DNA of 64,000 nucleotides from Sabulicella rubraurantiaca (GCF_017355885.1 NZ_JAFEUU010000004.1:297883-361882); one strand, 5' to 3'. Positions 1-9,507 are shown, numbered from the stretch's first letter. Program-made: numbers and translations. Notes: a model not told the origin generated them from the sequence alone.

Positions 1-771
1 CGCCATCCAGCTCGCCGCCAGGATGCTGATCTCGTAGAGAAGGATCAGCGGCAGGGCGAGGCCAACCTGGGAAATGACGTCGGGCGGGGTGATGACCGCC
101 GCCAGCACGAACATGCCCACGATGGCGTAGCGACGGCCTTTCCGCAGGCTGTTCACGTTCAGGATGCCCACCTTGCACAGGAGCGTCAGCAGAACCGGCA
201 TCTGGAAGGCGATGCCGAAGGCCAGGATCATGTGCATGACCAGCGACAGGTACTCGCTGACCTTCGCCTCCAGCTGGATGGGGATGGAGGTCTCCCCGGC
301 CGGCGTCTCGAAGGAGATGAAGAAGTGCCAGGCCAGCGGGAAGATGAAGTAGTAGGCCAGCGCCGCGCCGAGCACGAACAGGAAGGGCGAGGCGATGAGG
401 AAGGGCAGGATGGCCCGCTTCTCGCTGCGGTAGAGCCCAGGCGCGACGAAGAGCCAGAGCTGCGTCGCCCAGATGGGGAAGGAGAAGAAGACTGCGCCGA
501 AGAAGGCCACCTTCAGGTACGTGAAGAAGGCCTCGTAAAGCGCGGTGAAGATCATGCGCCGGTCGCCGCCGCCCTGCTCCTGCAGGATGTTTGCGAGCGG
601 TGCCGCCAGGAAACCGTAGATCTGCGTCGAGAAATAGTAGCAGATCGCGAAGGCCACGATGAACGCGCCGATGGACCAGAGGAGGCGCTGGCGCAGCTCC
701 ATCAGGTGGTCGATCAACGGCATCGGCTTGTCGTCGATCGGATCCTCGTCCTGGGCGGTATTGCTCGACAT
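1..771 (-). CDS. tatC: Sec-independent translocase TatC (3' end cut by window)
   Basis: TatC is the multi-span inner-membrane core of the twin-arginine translocase; with TatB it binds RR signal peptides. The visible 257 codons begin MSSNTAQDEDPIDD and show the family entry motif (PLIDHLMELRQRLLWS) followed by alternating hydrophobic segments, including IFTALYEAFFTYLKVAFFGA. Family length is about 250-270 aa, so only a short C-terminal tail is missing. The ATG at 771 lies 15 bases after the tatB stop, so both are read from one message. The frame stays open to base 1. Two neighbouring solute receptors in the window (urea and TAXI) carry RR signals and are plausible clients. Confidence 0.95.
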   Translation of the reverse strand, partial: MSSNTAQDEDPIDDKPMPLIDHLMELRQRLLWSIGAFIVAFAICYYFSTQIYGFLAAPLANILQEQGGGDRRMIFTALYEAFFTYLKVAFFGAVFFSFPIWATQLWLFVAPGLYRSEKRAILPFLIASPFLFVLGAALAYYFIFPLAWHFFISFETPAGETSIPIQLEAKVSEYLSLVMHMILAFGIAFQMPVLLTLLCKVGILNVNSLRKGRRYAIVGMFVLAAVITPPDVISQVGLALPLILLYEISILAASWMA

Positions 772-786
772 GGGTGGCCTTTTCCC

Positions 787-1344
787 TCAGCCCTGGCGCG
801 GCGTGGTGCCGGACAGGGCGGGGGGCATCTCGGGTTCGGGAGCCACGGGCGTCACGCCGGGCGGCGGTGCCGGGGTGGCAGGCGGAACGAAGGAGGGAGC
901 GGCCACCGTGGCAGGCTTCGGCTCCTCCACCGGCTTGGGCGGCGCCATGGTCTGAGGCGGGATCATTGCCGGGGCATCGGCCACCTCGCGCGCCGTGGGG
1001 GGCGGGGTCCAGACCGGGGCGGTGCTGGTGTCGAGCGGGTTCTCGCTGAAGGTCTTGGTCAGCGTGCCGTCGCCGTCCACATGCTTGGTGATCTGGCCCT
1101 TCAGGTCGAAGGAGCGGATCTCGTTGATCGTGCCCTTCACCTCGGCGATCTGATTGCGGACATCCTCCAGATTCGCCTCGCGCACCAGCTCATCGGCCTG
1201 CTGCTGGAAGGAGGCAATCTGGCGCTTGGCCTTCTTGATGAGGTCGGCGACGCCGCGCACCGCGCCCGGCAGGTCCTTCGGGCCGATGACGACCACGGCC
1301 ACCACGGCGATCAGCGCAATCTCTGACCAGGCTAGGTCGAGCAT
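787..1344 (-). CDS. tatB: Twin-arginine translocase subunit TatB
   Basis: TatB (185 aa) is the single-span partner of TatC in the receptor complex. The N-terminus MLDLAWSEIALIAVVAVVVIG is the short membrane helix with the family Glu at residue 8, followed by the GPKDLP hinge and a charged amphipathic helix (LIKKAKRQIASF). The C-terminal half is Pro/Ala-rich and presumably disordered. The ATG at 1344 is chosen because the helix must start at the N-terminus; 20 further upstream codons are open but not TatB-like. A separate tatA is normally found directly upstream in this synteny block but is missing here. Confidence 0.95.
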   Translation of the reverse strand: MLDLAWSEIALIAVVAVVVIGPKDLPGAVRGVADLIKKAKRQIASFQQQADELVREANLEDVRNQIAEVKGTINEIRSFDLKGQITKHVDGDGTLTKTFSENPLDTSTAPVWTPPPTAREVADAPAMIPPQTMAPPKPVEEPKPATVAAPSFVPPATPAPPPGVTPVAPEPEMPPALSGTTPRQG

Positions 1345-1407
1345 TCCATCCCCAATGCGGAAGAAACAGTGTTCTAACAGCCGGGCGCCTGCCCGCCAAT
1401 GCAACCT

Positions 1408-2481
1408 CTATTTAAGGGCTTGGTCGCGCCTTTGCATCGGGGGGAAGGCGAAGGCCCGCGCCGGGTCGAAGGTGACCGCGACCGCCTCGCCCCGCGCCAG
1501 GAGGGCGCCCGAAGGCATGCGGGCATGGAGGTGCAGCGCGCCCCCCTCCCCGTCCGGAACCGCCATGTGCACCAGCGTGGTCGAGCCGAGGAGGCGACAG
1601 GCCTGCACCTCGGCCGGGGTCGCGCCCTCCGTTCCGGAGGGAAGGACGCGCAACCCCTCGGGACGCAGCAGCACCTCGCAGGGGCTTCCTTCATCCAGGC
1701 CGCGCCCTGGTGCCGGGCCAATCACGGTCCAGGCCAGCCCGTCGCGGATCCGTGCGGGCAGGCGGTTCACCTCGCCCAGGAAGGTTGCGACGAAGGGATC
1801 GGCAGGGGCGAGGTACAGCTCCTCCGGCGTGCCGAGCTGAACGACGCGGCCCATCCGCATCAGCGCGATGCGGTCGGCCATGAACATGGCCTCCTCCGCG
1901 TCATGCGTAACGATCAGGGCGGGGATGCCGGCCTGCTGGAGAACATGCAGCGTGTCGTCGCGCACCTGCTCGCGCAGGCGGGAATCCAGGCTGGCGAAGG
2001 CCTCGTCCAGCAGCAGGACGGAAGGCCGCGGCGCAAGGGCACGGGCCAGGGCGACACGCTGTTGCTGCCCACCGGACAATTGGTGCGGCCAGGATTCGGC
2101 ATAGGCCTCGAGCCCGACACGGGCCAGCGCCTCCGCCACGCGCCAGCCGCGGTCGCCGCGCGGCACGCGCTTCAGCCCGAAGGCCACGTTCTCCCCCACC
2201 GTCAGGTGCGGGAAGAGTGCGTAGTCCTGGAAGACGAGGCCCACATTGCGGCCCTCGGGCGGGACGGCGCGGCCCGGCTCGGCCAGGCGGCGCCCGTCCA
2301 GCTCGATCCTTCCGTGCTGAAGGCTTTCCAGCCCGGCGACAAGGCGCAGCAGCGTGGTCTTTCCGTCGCCGGAAGGGCCGAGCAGGCAAAGGATCTCGCC
2401 CTTCGCCACCTCCAGGGTGACGCCGCGCAACACCTCCCGCTCGCCGAAGGCGTGGCGGATGTCGTGAAGGCGAAGGCTCAT
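1408..2481 (-). CDS. ABC transporter ATP-binding protein, Fe3+/polyamine (FbpC/PotA) type
   Basis: A 357-aa ATPase of the CUT1/PotA/FbpC type. The nucleotide-binding domain has Walker A GPSGDGKTT (about residues 34-42), signature LSGGQQQR, Walker B VLLLDEAFASLD and a switch His in VTHDAEE; a C-terminal TOBE-like region follows (about 235-350). The start ATG at 2481 overlaps the scpB stop as ATGA. No permease or binding protein lies beside it, so it is an orphan ATPase here; it could energise permeases elsewhere. It occupies the slot between scpB and tatB where alphaproteobacteria usually keep tatA. Confidence 0.88.
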   Translation of the reverse strand: MSLRLHDIRHAFGEREVLRGVTLEVAKGEILCLLGPSGDGKTTLLRLVAGLESLQHGRIELDGRRLAEPGRAVPPEGRNVGLVFQDYALFPHLTVGENVAFGLKRVPRGDRGWRVAEALARVGLEAYAESWPHQLSGGQQQRVALARALAPRPSVLLLDEAFASLDSRLREQVRDDTLHVLQQAGIPALIVTHDAEEAMFMADRIALMRMGRVVQLGTPEELYLAPADPFVATFLGEVNRLPARIRDGLAWTVIGPAPGRGLDEGSPCEVLLRPEGLRVLPSGTEGATPAEVQACRLLGSTTLVHMAVPDGEGGALHLHARMPSGALLARGEAVAVTFDPARAFAFPPMQRRDQALK

Positions 2482-3074
2482 GCCGCCTCGGGCGAAGTCT
2501 CAGCCGCCGGCAGTGCCGAAAGCTCCAGCACCGCGAGGTCCTGGCTCACCAGCTCTTCCTTGCGCGGCAGCTCGCCCAGCGATTTCAGCCCGAACTGGTC
2601 GAGAAAGCGCGGCGTGGTGCCCCAGAGCGTCGGCCGACCCGGCGTTTCCTTGCGGCCACGCGGCGCGACCAGCCCGGCTTCCAGCAATGCATCGAGCGTG
2701 GTCTGGGCCAGCGCCGCGCCGCGGATCTCCTCGATCTCGGCGCGCGTCACCGGCTGGTGATAGGCGATGATGGCCAGCGCCTCCATCGCCGCGCGCGGCA
2801 GGCGGCGCGGCACCTCGACCACGCGCGTGATGGCGGGGGCGAGGTCGAGCGCCGTGCGGAAGGCGAAGCCGCCCGCCACCTCGACCAGCTCCACCGCCGC
2901 GCCAGCGGTGCGGGCGGCGAGCGCGGTCAGCACCGCCTGCGCGTCCACCCCGGGCGGCAGGGCCAGTTGGACACGCGCGGCGGGAACTGGCTTGTCGGAG
3001 GCGAAGATCAGCGCCTCCGCGATCCGCATGGCGTGAAGGAAATCAGGGTCCTGCATGGGCGGACGCTCCGGCAC
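2478..3074 (-). CDS. scpB: Segregation and condensation protein B
   Basis: ScpB (198 aa) is the winged-helix kleisin partner of ScpA in the SMC condensin complex that compacts and segregates the chromosome. Typical features are the opening helix AMRIAEALIFASDKPV, the block MEALAIIAYHQPVTRAEIEEIRG and GRPTLWGTTPRFLDQFGLKSL. The gene starts inside the end of scpA (31-base overlap from ATG 3074; an alternative in-frame ATG at 3056 also overlaps), indicating coupled translation. It ends in an ATGA overlap with the downstream ATPase. The C-terminal tail after about residue 175 is poorly conserved. Confidence 0.93.
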   Translation of the reverse strand: MPERPPMQDPDFLHAMRIAEALIFASDKPVPAARVQLALPPGVDAQAVLTALAARTAGAAVELVEVAGGFAFRTALDLAPAITRVVEVPRRLPRAAMEALAIIAYHQPVTRAEIEEIRGAALAQTTLDALLEAGLVAPRGRKETPGRPTLWGTTPRFLDQFGLKSLGELPRKEELVSQDLAVLELSALPAAETSPEAA

Positions 3075-3798
3075 GGAGGCGAATGGGGGCGAAGGGCGCG
3101 TCCTGCTCGATCTCGAGCCCGCCGCCGCGCGCCGCCTCCAGCGCCGCGACGAGGGTGGAGGCCAGCGCCGCCTTGCGATCGAGCGGCGTCGCCAAGCCTT
3201 CGGGCAGGAAGGCGGACAGGGTGGACCAGCCGGGCCCGGCCTCGCCGATCAGGGAGCGGAGGCGGGACAGCGCCTCGCCGACGCTCCACAGCTTGCGGGG
3301 CTTGGGGGTGAAGGGACGCGTGGCGGCGCCGCGCCGCCGCGCCGCGACATAGGCGCGCAGCAAGCCGTTCAGATCGAGGGCGAGACCGGAACGGTCCTCG
3401 ACGCGCAGGGATTCCGGGGCGCCGCGCGCGAAGGTCTCGCGCCCCAGCTGGGCGCGCCCCGCGAGCCAGCGCGCCGCCTCACGCATCCGCGCCAACTCTT
3501 CCAGCCGGTCCGTGAGGCGCTGCGCGGCCAGGAGCGGGTCTTCCTCCTCCGGCCCTCGCTCCTCTTCAGGAAGCAGGAGGCGCGACTTGAGCCAGGCGAG
3601 CCAAGCGGCCATGACCAGCCATTCCGCCTGCAGCTCCAGCCGCACGCGGCGTGCGCCTTCCACCACCGCCAGGAACTGGTCCACCAGCGACAGGATGGAG
3701 ATGCGGCGGAGATCGAGCTTCTGCGCCCTTGCGAGGTCCAGGAGCGCGTCGAGCGGCCCCTCGTAGCTTTCCAGCCGGACGAGGAGGCTTTCGCTCAC
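3043..3798 (-). CDS. scpA: Segregation and condensation protein A (kleisin)
   Basis: ScpA (251 aa) is the kleisin that bridges SMC heads. The N-terminus has the diagnostic YEGPLDALLDLARAQKLDL motif and the helix EWLVMAAWLAWLKSRLLLP; an acidic linker (EEERGPEEEDPL) and a C-terminal winged-helix region follow. The true start is GTG at 3798, sharing bases with the TGA of the site-2 protease gene (GTGA). The frame is open about 125 codons further upstream, but that part is only an alternative reading of the protease gene. It is translationally linked to scpB downstream. Confidence 0.92.
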   Translation of the reverse strand: MSESLLVRLESYEGPLDALLDLARAQKLDLRRISILSLVDQFLAVVEGARRVRLELQAEWLVMAAWLAWLKSRLLLPEEERGPEEEDPLLAAQRLTDRLEELARMREAARWLAGRAQLGRETFARGAPESLRVEDRSGLALDLNGLLRAYVAARRRGAATRPFTPKPRKLWSVGEALSRLRSLIGEAGPGWSTLSAFLPEGLATPLDRKAALASTLVAALEAARGGGLEIEQDAPFAPIRLRAGASAHAGP

Positions 3799-4475
3799 GA
3801 CACCCCTGCGGCGCGCAGCACGAAGTCGAAGGCCGGGCGCACCAGCTCGCGCACGAACCAATCCATGGGTTGGAACCAGGGCAGCGCCATCGGCAGGAGG
3901 AACAGCACGCCGATCACGATGAACAGCCCGTGCCGCTCCAGCCGCGCCACAGCGAGGGCGGGGCGCATGGGTAGCAGACCGACCAGGATGCGCCCGCCAT
4001 CGAGGGGCGGGATGGGAAACAGGTTGAACAGCCCCAGCACGAGGTTCGCCAGGATGGACAGGCCGAGGAAGCGGAACAGCCACTCGCTGTCCGCGAAGCC
4101 CGCGACATGCACCAGCAGGGCTGAGATGAAGGCGAGCAGGAAATTGGTCGCCGGCCCGGCCGCCGCCACCCACATCATTCCGGTCTTGGGGTCGCGCAGC
4201 TTGCGGATGTCCACCGGCACGGGCTTGGCCCAGCCGAACATCATCTCCACCCGTCCCACCGTCAGGAGCTGCGAGATGAGCAGGAAGCCCGGCAGCAGCA
4301 CCGTCCCAATCGGGTCCACGTGGCGCAGCGGGTTGAGCGAGACGCGCCCTAACCGCGCCGCTGTGTCGTCGCCCAGGCCGAGCGCTGCATAGCCATGCGC
4401 TGCCTCGTGCAGGGTGATGGCGATCACAGTGGCCAGCACGGCGGCCAGCAGCTCGGGAAACACGGCAGGATCCAT
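3795..4475 (-). CDS. Site-2 protease family (M50) membrane metalloprotease
   Basis: This 226-aa integral membrane protein has the zinc-protease motif HEAAH (residues 23-27) in its first hydrophobic segment and the second metal-ligand motif PPLDGGR (around residue 157), both hallmarks of S2P/M50B proteases. Four to five further hydrophobic stretches are visible (VAAAGPATNFLLAFISALLV, LANLVLGLFNLFPI). The substrate is unknown. In alphaproteobacteria this short S2P lies conservedly between nagZ and scpA, as here. Its ATG overlaps the nagZ stop by one base (TGATG), and its own TGA gives the GTGA start of scpA. Confidence 0.9.
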   Translation of the reverse strand: MDPAVFPELLAAVLATVIAITLHEAAHGYAALGLGDDTAARLGRVSLNPLRHVDPIGTVLLPGFLLISQLLTVGRVEMMFGWAKPVPVDIRKLRDPKTGMMWVAAAGPATNFLLAFISALLVHVAGFADSEWLFRFLGLSILANLVLGLFNLFPIPPLDGGRILVGLLPMRPALAVARLERHGLFIVIGVLFLLPMALPWFQPMDWFVRELVRPAFDFVLRAAGVS

Positions 4476-5407
4476 CAGGCGGCCAGCTTCGCGTCCCGGG
4501 CGGCGCGGCGCGAAGCCTCCAGCCGCCTTTCAGCCGCTGCGCTCAGGGGAAGGCTGCCATCCAGCACCGCAGCGCTTTCCTCCAGCACGCCCGAGCAATG
4601 CAGCGCCACGTCGCACCCCGCCGCCAGCGATGCCGCCGCCAGCTCCTCCAGGTCGCCGCGCAGCGCCTTCATGGCGAGATCGTCGGAGATAAGGAGACCG
4701 CCAAAGCCGATCGCGCCGCGGATGTGCCGGGCGATGACATCGGGTGACAGCGTGGCGGGCCGCGCCGGGTCCAGCGCGGGGTAGAGGATATGGGCCGTCA
4801 TCGCCCACAGATCATCGGCTGCGAGGGCCCGGAACGGCTCCGCGTCGGTGGAAACGTCGCCCTCCACCACCGGCAGCGCCTCGTGGCTGTCCAGCGTGGC
4901 GCGGCCATGGCCGGGAATGTGCTTGATGACCGGCTGGGCGCCAGCCTCGCGCAGCCCCGCGATGGTGGCGGCGCCGAGCCGCGCGACCTCCTTCGGATCG
5001 GCTGAGAAGGCGCGGTCGCCGATGACGGCATGCGCCCCCGGCAGGCGGAGATCCAGCAGCGGCGCGCAGACCACGTCCATCCCCTCCGCCACGCAGACCG
5101 CGCCGAGCGCGGCGGCGTTGCGCCGCGCCGCCTCGGCCGGGCCGTTCTCAAAGGTGGCGGGCGGCGGAAACTCGGGCCAGTGGGGTTGGCGCAGCCGCGC
5201 CACCCTTCCACCCTCTTGGTCCACCAGGATCGGCGCCTCGGCGCCCAGCTCCTCGCGAATGGCGGAGGTCAGGGCGCGAAGCTGGGCCGGTTCCCTGACA
5301 TTGCGGGCGAAAAGGATCCCGCCCAGCGGCCGCCGCTCACGCAGCAGCACCGCCTCCTCACGCGTTAGGATCGGCCCGGACAGGCCGATGATGGCGGACA
5401 GCGTCAC
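4475..5407 (-). CDS. nagZ: Beta-N-acetylhexosaminidase NagZ (GH3)
   Basis: NagZ (310 aa) removes GlcNAc from anhydro-muropeptides during cytoplasmic peptidoglycan recycling. The GH3 signature KHIPGHG (162-168), the catalytic-loop DSH (173-175) and nucleophile Asp in ISDDLAMKAL (about 242) are all present. The start is the GTG at 5407, overlapping the stop of the SPOR gene (GTGA); this gives the expected N-terminus beginning with the strand TLSAIIGLSG. Reading frames further upstream are shadows of the SPOR gene. A peptidoglycan-binding SPOR protein just upstream and nagZ sharing one operon links both to wall turnover. Confidence 0.93.
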   Translation of the reverse strand: MTLSAIIGLSGPILTREEAVLLRERRPLGGILFARNVREPAQLRALTSAIREELGAEAPILVDQEGGRVARLRQPHWPEFPPPATFENGPAEAARRNAAALGAVCVAEGMDVVCAPLLDLRLPGAHAVIGDRAFSADPKEVARLGAATIAGLREAGAQPVIKHIPGHGRATLDSHEALPVVEGDVSTDAEPFRALAADDLWAMTAHILYPALDPARPATLSPDVIARHIRGAIGFGGLLISDDLAMKALRGDLEELAAASLAAGCDVALHCSGVLEESAAVLDGSLPLSAAAERRLEASRRAARDAKLAA

Positions 5408-6126
5408 CCGGCGGCCGCCACGTTGCAGGCGATGTTGCGGGCACGCAGCGAGTCGCAGAAGGAACGGGCGGCCGAGGCGTCCGGGAAGCCCCCTGTCCGC
5501 ACCCGATAGATCGGCGGCTGTCCGCTGCCGGTATCGACGCGCAGAATGACGGGGCTGCGGCCCTGCAATTCCGGCGCGCGACGCACGAGGCGGTCCCACT
5601 CGGCCTTGGCCCCTTCCTCCGACCGCGTAGCGGCGACCTGCACCATCACGCGCCCGGTCGCGGCGGGCGCCGCGGCCCGGTCCGGCGCCGGGACAGATGC
5701 GACGACGGGCGTGACGGCGCTGGGCTGCGCGGAGGCTACCGCCGGAGCGGGCGCCGCTGCGGGGCGCGGGTCCTGCTGGGCGCGCAGCACCTCGAAGCGC
5801 GGCGCCTCCGGCCCCGGGGCCAGGCGCGCCGAAGCCGCGTTCTCGCCCTGGCGCGCGGAATGACGCTCGAAGATGCGTTCGCCCTGGTTCGGGACGACGA
5901 TGCCGCCGGGGCTGTCGGGGCGCACCTTGAAGGGGCGGCCATCCGGCTCGATCACCGGGACGCCGCGCGGCCCCCATTGCCCGACCAGCCAGATGATCAG
6001 CGCGGCCAGCGCAACCGAGGCACACAGCCCCCCGCCGATCATCCACAGCCGGGACGGAATACCCAGGCCGGATCTGGTCCTCTCCGGCGGGCGCACCCGC
6101 CAGGAAGGAAGCATCGCATCACTCAT
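5404..6126 (-). CDS. SPOR-domain envelope protein
   Basis: A 240-aa bitopic protein: short cytoplasmic N-terminus, one transmembrane helix (about residues 27-48, LWMIGGGLCASVALAALIIW), a Pro/Ala-rich periplasmic linker (about 90-155), and a C-terminal SPOR domain (about 157-238, from VMVQVAATRSEEGAKAEW to ARSFCDSLRARNIACNV). SPOR domains bind peptidoglycan stripped of stem peptides, typically at the division septum. The position between argS and nagZ is conserved in alphaproteobacteria. Two Cys residues in the last 18 residues could form a disulphide. Confidence 0.85.
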   Translation of the reverse strand: MSDAMLPSWRVRPPERTRSGLGIPSRLWMIGGGLCASVALAALIIWLVGQWGPRGVPVIEPDGRPFKVRPDSPGGIVVPNQGERIFERHSARQGENAASARLAPGPEAPRFEVLRAQQDPRPAAAPAPAVASAQPSAVTPVVASVPAPDRAAAPAATGRVMVQVAATRSEEGAKAEWDRLVRRAPELQGRSPVILRVDTGSGQPPIYRVRTGGFPDASAARSFCDSLRARNIACNVAAAG

Positions 6127-6139
6127 GTCCGCAGGCCCC

Positions 6140-7924
6140 CTAACGCATTTCCTCCACCGGCGTGACCCCCATCACGCCGAGGCCGGAACGGATGACGACC
6201 GCCATGGCAGAAACCAGCGCCAGCCGCGCCTTCGTGGCCTCGGGCGCGGCTTCCTGGATGAAACGCAGGGCGGTGTCGTCCTTCCCCTTGTTCCATAATA
6301 GGTGAAAATCCCCCGCGAGGTCATTCAAAAAGAACGCGATTCGGTGCGGTTCCCGCGCCGCCGCCGCGCCCTCGACCACCCGGGGCCAGGAGGCCATGCG
6401 CCGGATCAGCGCCAGCTCCGCCGGATCGGAGAGATGCGACAGGTCTGCCCCCTCCAGTTCGGAGGCCGCCGGGTCGCCCGCCGCGCGCAGCACCGAGCGG
6501 GCGCGGGCATGGGCGTACTGTACATAGAAGACCGGATTGTCGCGCGATTGCTGCACGACGAGGTCCAGGTCGAACTCCATCTGCGCGTCGCTCTTGCGCG
6601 TCAGCATGGTGAAGCGGACCGCGTCCTTGCCCACCTCATCGATCAGGTCCGCCAGCGTGACGTAGGAGCCGGCGCGCTTGCTCATCCGCACCGGCTGCCC
6701 GTCCTTCACCACGTGAACGATCTGCGCCAGCACCACCTCCAGCGGAACCTTGCGCTCCGACAGGGCGGCGACGGCGGCCTGCATCCGGCGGACATAGCCG
6801 CCATGGTCGGCGCCCCAGACATGGAGAAGCTGGGTGAAGCCGCGCTCCAGCTTGTGCAGGTGGTTGGCGATGTCGTTGGCGAAGTAGGTGCCGCTGCCGT
6901 CGGATTTCCGCAGCGGACGGTCCACCTCGTCGCCGAAATCCGTGGCGCGGAACAGCGTCTGCTCGCGCGGCTCCCAGTCCTCGGGCGTCTTGCCCTTTGG
7001 CGGCTCCAGCACGCCGCGATAGATCAGGTTCTGCGCGGAAAGCCGGGCCTCCGCCTCCTCCAGCTTGCCCGCCTCGATCAGCGAAGCCTCGCTGACGAAG
7101 ACGTCGTGCCGCACACCGAGCGCCGCGAGGTCGGAGCGGATCTCCTCCATCATCCGCTCCACCGCGAAGCGGCGGATCAGCAGGAGGTTCGTCTCGTTCG
7201 GCTCCAGCAACGCGGTGCCGTGGGAAGCGGCCAGGGCCTGCCCGACCGGGAGGAGGTAATGCCCGCCATACTGAAGCTGGATGCCGAAGCGCGCCTCGAC
7301 CGCTGCCTTGCGCGCGGCCTCGTCGGCGCCTTCCTCCCACAACCCGTGGACGTCGCGCGGCAGCGCCTCCAGGTAGCGCCAGAAGGCCGCCCATGCGAGG
7401 GCCTGTACCTGCGCGCCCGCGTCGTTGATGTAGTATTCCTTGGTGACGTCGTAGCCGGCCTTGCTCAGCAGACCGGCAAGCGCGTCACCGACCACCGCGC
7501 CCCGGCAATGGCCGACATGCATCGGTCCGGTCGGGTTTGCGGAGACATATTCCAGGTTCACCCGCCCCGGCTTGGCAGCGCCTTCGCCGAAGGCCTCGCC
7601 CCGGCGCAGCACCAGCGGGATCACGGCGCGGAGGAAGTTCTCCTCCAGCCGGATGTTCACGAAGCCGGGGCCAGCGGGGATGGCTTCCGCGACCTCGGGC
7701 AGCGCGGCCAGGGCTTCGGCCAGTTGTGCCGCCAGCTTGGGCGGCGGCATCTTCGCCGCCTTGCCCACCACCAGCGCCGCATTGGTCGCCATGTCGCCGT
7801 GGGAGGCCTCGCGCGGGGGCTCGACCACCACCTTGCTGAAGGCGTCGGCGGGCAGGTCGGGCAGGATTCGGCCCAGCGCGGCAACGATGAGGCCGCGGAG
7901 ATGGGCGAAGATGTCGTCGGTCAT
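6140..7924 (-). CDS. argS: Arginyl-tRNA synthetase
   Basis: Class I synthetase (594 aa) charging tRNA-Arg. The HIGH-type motif lies in [17 protein letters not shown], the KMSKS-type motif is RMSKRAG, and an N-terminal Add1-like region (1-115) and C-terminal DALR anticodon-binding region (about 470-594, [16 protein letters not shown]) are present. The length matches alphaproteobacterial ArgRS. It starts at ATG 7924, 49 bases after the dgt stop, and is followed after 13 bases by the SPOR gene. Confidence 0.97.
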   Translation of the reverse strand: MTDDIFAHLRGLIVAALGRILPDLPADAFSKVVVEPPREASHGDMATNAALVVGKAAKMPPPKLAAQLAEALAALPEVAEAIPAGPGFVNIRLEENFLRAVIPLVLRRGEAFGEGAAKPGRVNLEYVSANPTGPMHVGHCRGAVVGDALAGLLSKAGYDVTKEYYINDAGAQVQALAWAAFWRYLEALPRDVHGLWEEGADEAARKAAVEARFGIQLQYGGHYLLPVGQALAASHGTALLEPNETNLLLIRRFAVERMMEEIRSDLAALGVRHDVFVSEASLIEAGKLEEAEARLSAQNLIYRGVLEPPKGKTPEDWEPREQTLFRATDFGDEVDRPLRKSDGSGTYFANDIANHLHKLERGFTQLLHVWGADHGGYVRRMQAAVAALSERKVPLEVVLAQIVHVVKDGQPVRMSKRAGSYVTLADLIDEVGKDAVRFTMLTRKSDAQMEFDLDLVVQQSRDNPVFYVQYAHARARSVLRAAGDPAASELEGADLSHLSDPAELALIRRMASWPRVVEGAAAAREPHRIAFFLNDLAGDFHLLWNKGKDDTALRFIQEAAPEATKARLALVSAMAVVIRSGLGVMGVTPVEEMR

Positions 7925-7973
7925 GGCTGGCGCGTCTTGGGCCGGGCGCGCCCCTTCGGCAAGAGGGCCTGCC

Positions 7974-9140
7974 CTACCCCACCGTGTGCGGGTCGGTGAG
8001 ACGCCGGTACTCTTCCAGCGCGAAGCGGTCGGTCATGCCGGCGATGTAGTCGCACACCACCTGGGCGCATTCGGGCGTCCCGGCTCGCCCGGCCCAGCCG
8101 CGCCAGGGGTCGGGCAGCATCTGCGGTCCGCCATGGAGAAGCTGGAACAGCACCTGCAAGGCACGCTTCGACTTCTGCGTCGCGCGGTTGACGCGGAAAT
8201 GCCGGTACATGCGCTCGAACAGGAACTCGCGGATCTCCCCATTCCGCCTCGCCATCGCCTCGCTGAAGGCGACGACCGGCGTCTCGGCGGCGCGGATGTC
8301 GTCCGCGTCGCGCGGGTTCAGCGCGGCGATGCGGCGCGTCGCCTCGGAGGCCACATCGGCGATCATGGCAGCGATCACCCGCCTGACCATCTCCGGCGCG
8401 GCGCGGTCGCTCGGCAGGGTAGGATGGGCGAGGCGCGCGGCGCGCAGCGCCTCCCCGGCTAGGGGAAGCTCCTCCACATCCTCCAAGGTGAGGATGCCGG
8501 CGCGCAGCCCATCCTCTAGGTCATGGTTGTTGTAGGCGATGTCGTCGGACAGCGCGGCGACCTGCGCCTCCGCGCTCGCATGGGTGCCGAGGTTGAGCGG
8601 GTGCAGCGCATCGTAGTCCCGGATGAAGCCGGTCGGACGCCGCACTGGACCGTTGTGCTTGGCTAAGCCTTCCAGCGTCTCCCAGCACAAATTGAGCCCG
8701 TCGAACCCGGCATAGCGCCGCTCCAGCCGCGTCACGTGCTTCAGGGACTGGGCATTGTGGTCGAAGCCACCATGCGGGCGCATGCAGGCATTCAGGGCTT
8801 CCTCCCCCGCATGGCCGAAGGGCGGGTGGCCGAGGTCGTGCGCCAGGGCCAGCGCCTCGGCCAGATCCTCGTCGAGGGAAAGCATCCGCGCCAGTGACCG
8901 GGCGATCTGCGCCACCTCAATGGAATGGGTCAGGCGGGTGCGGAAATGATCGCCTTCGTGAAAGACGAAGACCTGCGTCTTGTATTGCAGCCGCCGGAAG
9001 GCGCGGGAATGGATAATGCGGTCGCGGTCGCGCTGCCAGGGGGTACGCGCAGGATCCTCGGCCTCGGGATGGAGGCGACCGCGAGTCGCCCGCACCGCAT
9101 GGGCGGCCTTCGGGCGCGGCGTGTGGAAATCATCAGGCAT
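7974..9140 (-). CDS. dgt: Deoxyguanosinetriphosphate triphosphohydrolase-like HD protein
   Basis: A 388-aa HD-domain dNTPase (Dgt subfamily 2). Metal-binding residues are visible in [20 protein letters not shown] and [20 protein letters not shown]. It would hydrolyse dNTPs to deoxynucleosides and triphosphate. The ATG at 9140 ([11 protein letters not shown]) is chosen because longer versions (for example ATG 9161) collide with the divergent erpA start at 9160. That leaves only 19 bases between two divergent start codons, so the promoters must overlap one or both coding regions. Confidence 0.92.
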   Translation of the reverse strand: MPDDFHTPRPKAAHAVRATRGRLHPEAEDPARTPWQRDRDRIIHSRAFRRLQYKTQVFVFHEGDHFRTRLTHSIEVAQIARSLARMLSLDEDLAEALALAHDLGHPPFGHAGEEALNACMRPHGGFDHNAQSLKHVTRLERRYAGFDGLNLCWETLEGLAKHNGPVRRPTGFIRDYDALHPLNLGTHASAEAQVAALSDDIAYNNHDLEDGLRAGILTLEDVEELPLAGEALRAARLAHPTLPSDRAAPEMVRRVIAAMIADVASEATRRIAALNPRDADDIRAAETPVVAFSEAMARRNGEIREFLFERMYRHFRVNRATQKSKRALQVLFQLLHGGPQMLPDPWRGWAGRAGTPECAQVVCDYIAGMTDRFALEEYRRLTDPHTVG

Positions 9141-9159
9141 CGCCCCTAGATTGGCAGAC

Positions 9160-9507
9160 ATGGACAGCGCAAGCACCCCTGGGTTTCGCGTGACGGAACG
9201 CGCGGCGGCGGAGATCGCCGCCATTGCGGCGCGGGAAGGCCGGCCCGGCGCCGGTCTGCGCGTCAGCGTCTCGGCGGGCGGGTGTTCCGGCCTGCAGTAC
9301 GGCTTCGCGCTGGATGACAAGCCCGAGGATGACGATCTGGTGGTCGAGGTCGCGGGAACGCGGGTCTATGTGGACTCCGTCTCGCTCGACTTCCTTGGCG
9401 GCGCGGTGCTGGATTGGCACGACAGCTTGATGGGCAGCCACTTCAAGGTCTCGAACCCGCAGGCCGTCAGCGGCTGCGGCTGCGGCACCTCCTTCGCCGT
9501 CGCGTGA
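9160..9507 (+). CDS. erpA: Iron-sulfur cluster insertion protein, ErpA/IscA family
   Basis: A 115-aa A-type Fe-S carrier. The three ligand cysteines are present in the family arrangement: one in SAGGCSGLQYGF and the pair in the C-terminal SGCGCGTSFAV. It receives clusters from the Isc/Suf scaffold and hands them to apo-enzymes. ErpA is chosen over IscA because alphaproteobacteria keep erpA divergent to dgt, as here; sequence alone cannot separate the two. Its TGA overlaps the GTG start of xthA (GTGA), so the two are co-translated. Confidence 0.9.
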   Translation: MDSASTPGFRVTERAAAEIAAIAAREGRPGAGLRVSVSAGGCSGLQYGFALDDKPEDDDLVVEVAGTRVYVDSVSLDFLGGAVLDWHDSLMGSHFKVSNPQAVSGCGCGTSFAVA

